Shown here: in pieces, positions 61,406 to 64,000 of the stretch | Position numbering within the stretch: position 1 is the first letter of the stretch | How the letters are laid out: every line of letters starts with the position of its first letter | NCBI RefSeq assembly: GCF_018998565.1 | Contig: NZ_JAHNZO010000001.1 | Coordinates: 201,774 to 265,773 of the forward strand | Length of the DNA stretch: 64,000 bases | Reading direction: 5' to 3' | Source: Paenibacillus oleatilyticus | Lineage (GTDB): Bacteria; Bacillota; Bacilli; Paenibacillales; NBRC-103111 | Position numbers and translations under genes: made by a program | The notes under the pieces: model-generated | Databases searched by the model: none | Told to the model about the DNA's origin: nothing | What the model saw: the letters and a program-made list of their open reading frames with translations, nothing else

Positions 61406-63013
61406 TTATCCTTCGGACGCTTCCAGCGGCGCCGGCAGCTTGCCTTGGGCGGTTAGCTCGCCGGCCAGTACGCGGGCCAGCGCCTTCATCGCGAACGGCG
61501 TATTCTCGTAGCACGCGAGGTAGGTTTTTACCCCCGCGGGCAAAGCGCTGATGTCGAACGGATTGCGCGCCGCAGCAACGACCAGCTTCGCCTTCGGCAG
61601 CGCCGCGAGTGCCTTGGCAAGCTCCACCTGCCCAGGCGAGAACGAGGCATTGTAGGTCACAAGCACGATCTGCTCCGCGTCACGGGCCAGCTCAACCACG
61701 CGTGCCTGCTCCTCCGCCGTCGGCTGCACACCGATCCGCTCCTCGCGCATTCGGTAATTCAGCTGCGTCAGCCAGTAGCCTGCCGTCTCGCGGCGGGCCA
61801 GTACCTCGTCGACCTCGGTGCCGACCTGCACCTCCGGCCAGACGACGAGCACCGGCTTCGCCGGGTCGAGCGGCAGCTCGGCTTCGCCCCGCAGCAGCGT
61901 CACGCTGCGCTCGGCAATGCGCTCTGCGAGCCGCTGCGACGCCTCGGTCGCCAGGCTCGCGCCCGGCGCCAGCGCCGCTCCCGCAGCTGCTGCCGACGCG
62001 ACGCGGCGCTTGAGCGCCAGCAGGCGCTCTACCGAGCGGTCGATCCGCTCCTCGCGGATGCGGCCGCTCTCCACCGCCTGCACGAGCGCGTCCAGCGCCG
62101 TCTGCTGCCGCTCGATCCGGTGGCTGACCAGCACGAGGTCCGCCCCCGCCTCCACGGCCATCACCGCGCCTTCGGCAATGCCGTAATGCTCGGCAATCGC
62201 GTTCATCTCCAGGCAATCGGTGACGACGACGCCGTCGTAGCCGAGCTCCTGCCGCAGCAGCCCGTCGATGACGCGGGGTGACAGCGTCGCCGGCAGCCGC
62301 TCCGGCTCTACGGCCGGGAACAGCACGTGCGCGGTCATCACCGCATCGACGCCAAGCTCGGCCGCCCGGCGGAACGGCGCAAGCTCCAAACGGTCCAGCC
62401 GCTCCCGCGGATGCGGCACGACCGGCAGCGCCGTATGCGAGTCCTCGCCCGTATCGCCGTGGCCGGGAAAATGCTTCACCGTCGCGGCGATGCCCTCTTC
62501 TTGGTAGCCCCGCACGGCCGCCGTGCCGAGACGGCCGACCGTCTCCGCATCCCCGCCGTACGAACGGACGCCGATGACCGGATTCAGCGGATTGTTGTTA
62601 ATATCGAGACACGGGGCGAAGTTCATATTGATGCCCATCGCTTTCAGCTCGCTGCCCGTGACCTTGGCCGCTTCGTAAGCCGCCTCGGCATCACCGGTCG
62701 CACCCAGCGCCATGCTGCCGGGGATCGGCGTCACGCCTTGATCGATGCGCATCACCATCCCGCCCTCCTGATCGATCGCGATCAGAAGCGGCACGCCCCC
62801 ATTCGCGAGCGCCAGCTGCTGCAGCGATGCCGACAGCTTCGCTACTTGAGCCGGCTCCGTCAGATTGCGTCGAAAATAAATGATTCCGCCCAGATGCTCC
62901 TCCCGGATCAGCCGTTCGATATCTTCCGACGGCTCCGTGCCGTGAAAACCGCACATCAGCATTTGACCGATTTTTTGCCGGAGCGTCAGCTCCCCGATTC
63001 CTTTAGACACCAT
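61406..63013 (-). CDS. nagZ: Glycoside hydrolase family 3 beta-N-acetylhexosaminidase (NagZ)
   Basis: 535 residues in two domains. The N-terminal TIM barrel (about 1-340) has AIDQEGG, the NagZ His/Asp dyad loop KHFPGHGDTGEDSH (about 180) and the nucleophile Asp in VVTDCLEMNAI (about 265). The C-terminal alpha/beta domain (about 370-535) is as in the two-domain Firmicutes NagZ. It removes N-acetylglucosamine from wall muropeptides during recycling. No signal peptide is seen. The start overlaps the end of the upstream regulator gene by 11 bases, so the two are coupled. Confidence 0.92.
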   Translation of the reverse strand: MVSKGIGELTLRQKIGQMLMCGFHGTEPSEDIERLIREEHLGGIIYFRRNLTEPAQVAKLSASLQQLALANGGVPLLIAIDQEGGMVMRIDQGVTPIPGSMALGATGDAEAAYEAAKVTGSELKAMGINMNFAPCLDINNNPLNPVIGVRSYGGDAETVGRLGTAAVRGYQEEGIAATVKHFPGHGDTGEDSHTALPVVPHPRERLDRLELAPFRRAAELGVDAVMTAHVLFPAVEPERLPATLSPRVIDGLLRQELGYDGVVVTDCLEMNAIAEHYGIAEGAVMAVEAGADLVLVSHRIERQQTALDALVQAVESGRIREERIDRSVERLLALKRRVASAAAAGAALAPGASLATEASQRLAERIAERSVTLLRGEAELPLDPAKPVLVVWPEVQVGTEVDEVLARRETAGYWLTQLNYRMREERIGVQPTAEEQARVVELARDAEQIVLVTYNASFSPGQVELAKALAALPKAKLVVAAARNPFDISALPAGVKTYLACYENTPFAMKALARVLAGELTAQGKLPAPLEASEG

Positions 63014-64000
63014 CTGTCACTTCCTCCTCTGTCTCAAGCTCCGTCACGCCCGGCTTGGCCCGTTCCCGAAACTCGGTAGGGGTCATTCCCTCATATTTGT
63101 GAAATACTTTCGTAAAATACCGCCGCTCCACGTAGCCCGCCAGCTTGCCGATTTGGGTAACGCTCTTGTCACTGTGGAGGAGCAACGACTTGGCCAGCTC
63201 CATCCGTTCGCGCGTCAAGTATTCGAGGAACGTCTCCTGATGATGCTGCTTGAACAGCAGGCTGAAATAGCTGTTGCTGATGCCCAGATGCTGAGCCAGC
63301 TCCTCTACGCCCAGATCGCGGGCCACATGCTTCTGAATGTACTCCCGGGCGGAAGCCATGAGCAGCTCGGGCGATTTGCGCCGGCCCGTGCTCACCTGCT
63401 GGCATTCCCGGATAAGCAGGTGTACGCATTCGACAAGTTCCTTCACGTTTAAGCTATCCTCCAGTTTGGCCCAGACGGTCTGCTCCTGCGAGCTTCCGAG
63501 CAGCCCGACCGAACGCATTTCCCGCAGCAAGTGCAGGCACAGGAAATGCAGCATCTGCTCGGCCCGCATCGAATTGTGGCCGCCGGCCTCCTTGATGCTG
63601 CGGCCGAGCTCCTCGAGCGTCTGCTCGATCTTGGCGGAGTCTCCCTGCGTCAAGCCGGTGGCGAGACCGTCGGCCAAGCCCCAGAACGAGCTGCCCGTCG
63701 CATCCGTTCCGGCCGTTTGCTCGTGAATCAGAATATGCCGGTTCTCCAGCGACAGCTGGAGGCCGCGCTGCACTTTGCGGTAGGCGTCCGCCAGCTCCTC
63801 CGCCGCAAGCGGCGACGGGTACACCCCGACGCTGACGGACAGCTTGACGTACCGCTCCACCGCTTGCTGCACCTGCTCCGACCATGCCCTCAGCCGCTCT
63901 GTGGCGGTGGCGGCCATCGATGCCGCCGGCAGCCCTGTCACCGGAAGCGGAATAAGCACGCACCATTCCCCTTCCCGCGTCAGGAGCACCGCGTATTCGG
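63003..64000 (-). CDS. YesN-like AraC-type regulator (3' part)
   Basis: At least 331 residues are visible; the frame is open to the window edge and the N-terminus is missing. The C-terminal 100 residues are an AraC/XylS double helix-turn-helix: LGVEELAQHLGISNSYFSLLFKQ, then VTQIGKLAGYVERRYFTKVFHKYEGMTPTEFRE (in parts). The preceding part has a weak degenerate cyclase-like stretch (VKLSVSVGVYP) and helices as in YesN-type response regulators, so a receiver domain would be expected upstream of the window. Overlap with nagZ suggests that it controls amino-sugar or wall-recycling genes. Confidence 0.85.
   Translation of the reverse strand, partial: EYAVLLTREGEWCVLIPLPVTGLPAASMAATATERLRAWSEQVQQAVERYVKLSVSVGVYPSPLAAEELADAYRKVQRGLQLSLENRHILIHEQTAGTDATGSSFWGLADGLATGLTQGDSAKIEQTLEELGRSIKEAGGHNSMRAEQMLHFLCLHLLREMRSVGLLGSSQEQTVWAKLEDSLNVKELVECVHLLIRECQQVSTGRRKSPELLMASAREYIQKHVARDLGVEELAQHLGISNSYFSLLFKQHHQETFLEYLTRERMELAKSLLLHSDKSVTQIGKLAGYVERRYFTKVFHKYEGMTPTEFRERAKPGVTELETEEEVTDGV

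Overview
The window looks like a chromosomal segment of a low-GC-phylum, spore-former-type Firmicute with a fairly GC-rich genome, most like Paenibacillus or a close relative. The evidence is strong AGGAGG ribosome-binding sites with many GTG/TTG starts, a KhtTU-type antiporter pair, TcyP-, GbsR/OpuA-, DUF2573- and YdeI-like genes, YesN-type AraC regulators, S-layer-homology (SLH) and Ig-like surface proteins, and sigma-A and sigma-D style promoters. Most of it is ordinary GC-rich chromosome. AT-rich islands stand out at about 4.6-5.5 kb (a lone metallo-hydrolase), 49.3-51.6 kb (gene debris plus two secreted proteins) and 52.8-53.7 kb (a YdeI-like gene).

Layout. 0-3.1 kb: end of an aminotransferase gene, then a K+/H+ antiporter operon. 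3.1-4.4 kb: ilvA on the minus strand. 4.6-5.5 kb: AT-rich MBL hydrolase. 5.5-8.7 kb: SLH protein and a membrane-anchored FAD oxidoreductase. 8.8-10.9 kb: MarR plus DHA2 efflux pump. 11.2-17.8 kb: housekeeping and single genes (YpmS-like, DEAD-box helicase, hydrolase, DUF2573, SDR, CheX, VanW, Nudix). 17.9-20.8 kb: ABC exporter operon behind a ykkC-type riboswitch. 20.8-25.5 kb: serpin, cysteine dioxygenase-like gene, two-component pair. 25.8-29.1 kb: HAD phosphatase, VOC-DinB fusion, cystine symporter. 29.2-38.1 kb: giant Lhr helicase, MarR, giant PQQ-dehydrogenase/FN3 secreted protein. 38.7-42.8 kb: PadR/DHA2 efflux pair, LysR, PHP phosphatase. 42.9-48.7 kb: small Gly/basic protein, GNAT, then a five-gene lantibiotic-type sensing and immunity operon (RR-HK-ABC-permease-permease). 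48.9-53.7 kb: HxlR and accessory islands with a broken Y-family polymerase and an Rhs fragment, a helix-turn-helix/GHKL fusion regulator and a YdeI-like gene. 53.7-57.5 kb: opuA-type glycine betaine importer with divergent GbsR. 57.7-60.3 kb: ten-repeat Ig-like surface protein with a sigma-D promoter. 60.4-64 kb: truncated MFS gene, NagZ and the 3' part of a YesN-like regulator.

The most unusual signal is a dispersed family of about 205-220 bp palindromic elements, seen three times (11.0, 25.5 and 38.5 kb). Every copy sits between two copies of a Rho-independent terminator hairpin, as if insertion at the foot of a terminator stem duplicated the whole stem-loop. Internal stems keep pairing while their sequence changes between copies. 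Other notable items are the ykkC-class leader before an ABC exporter operon that ends near a Nudix gene, a terminator hairpin that captures the ribosome-binding site of the lantibiotic-immunity ABC gene, perfect palindromic operators at three promoters, and a winged-helix/gyrase-type ATPase fusion.

All calls come from reading the sequence and from remembered family knowledge; no database search was run.
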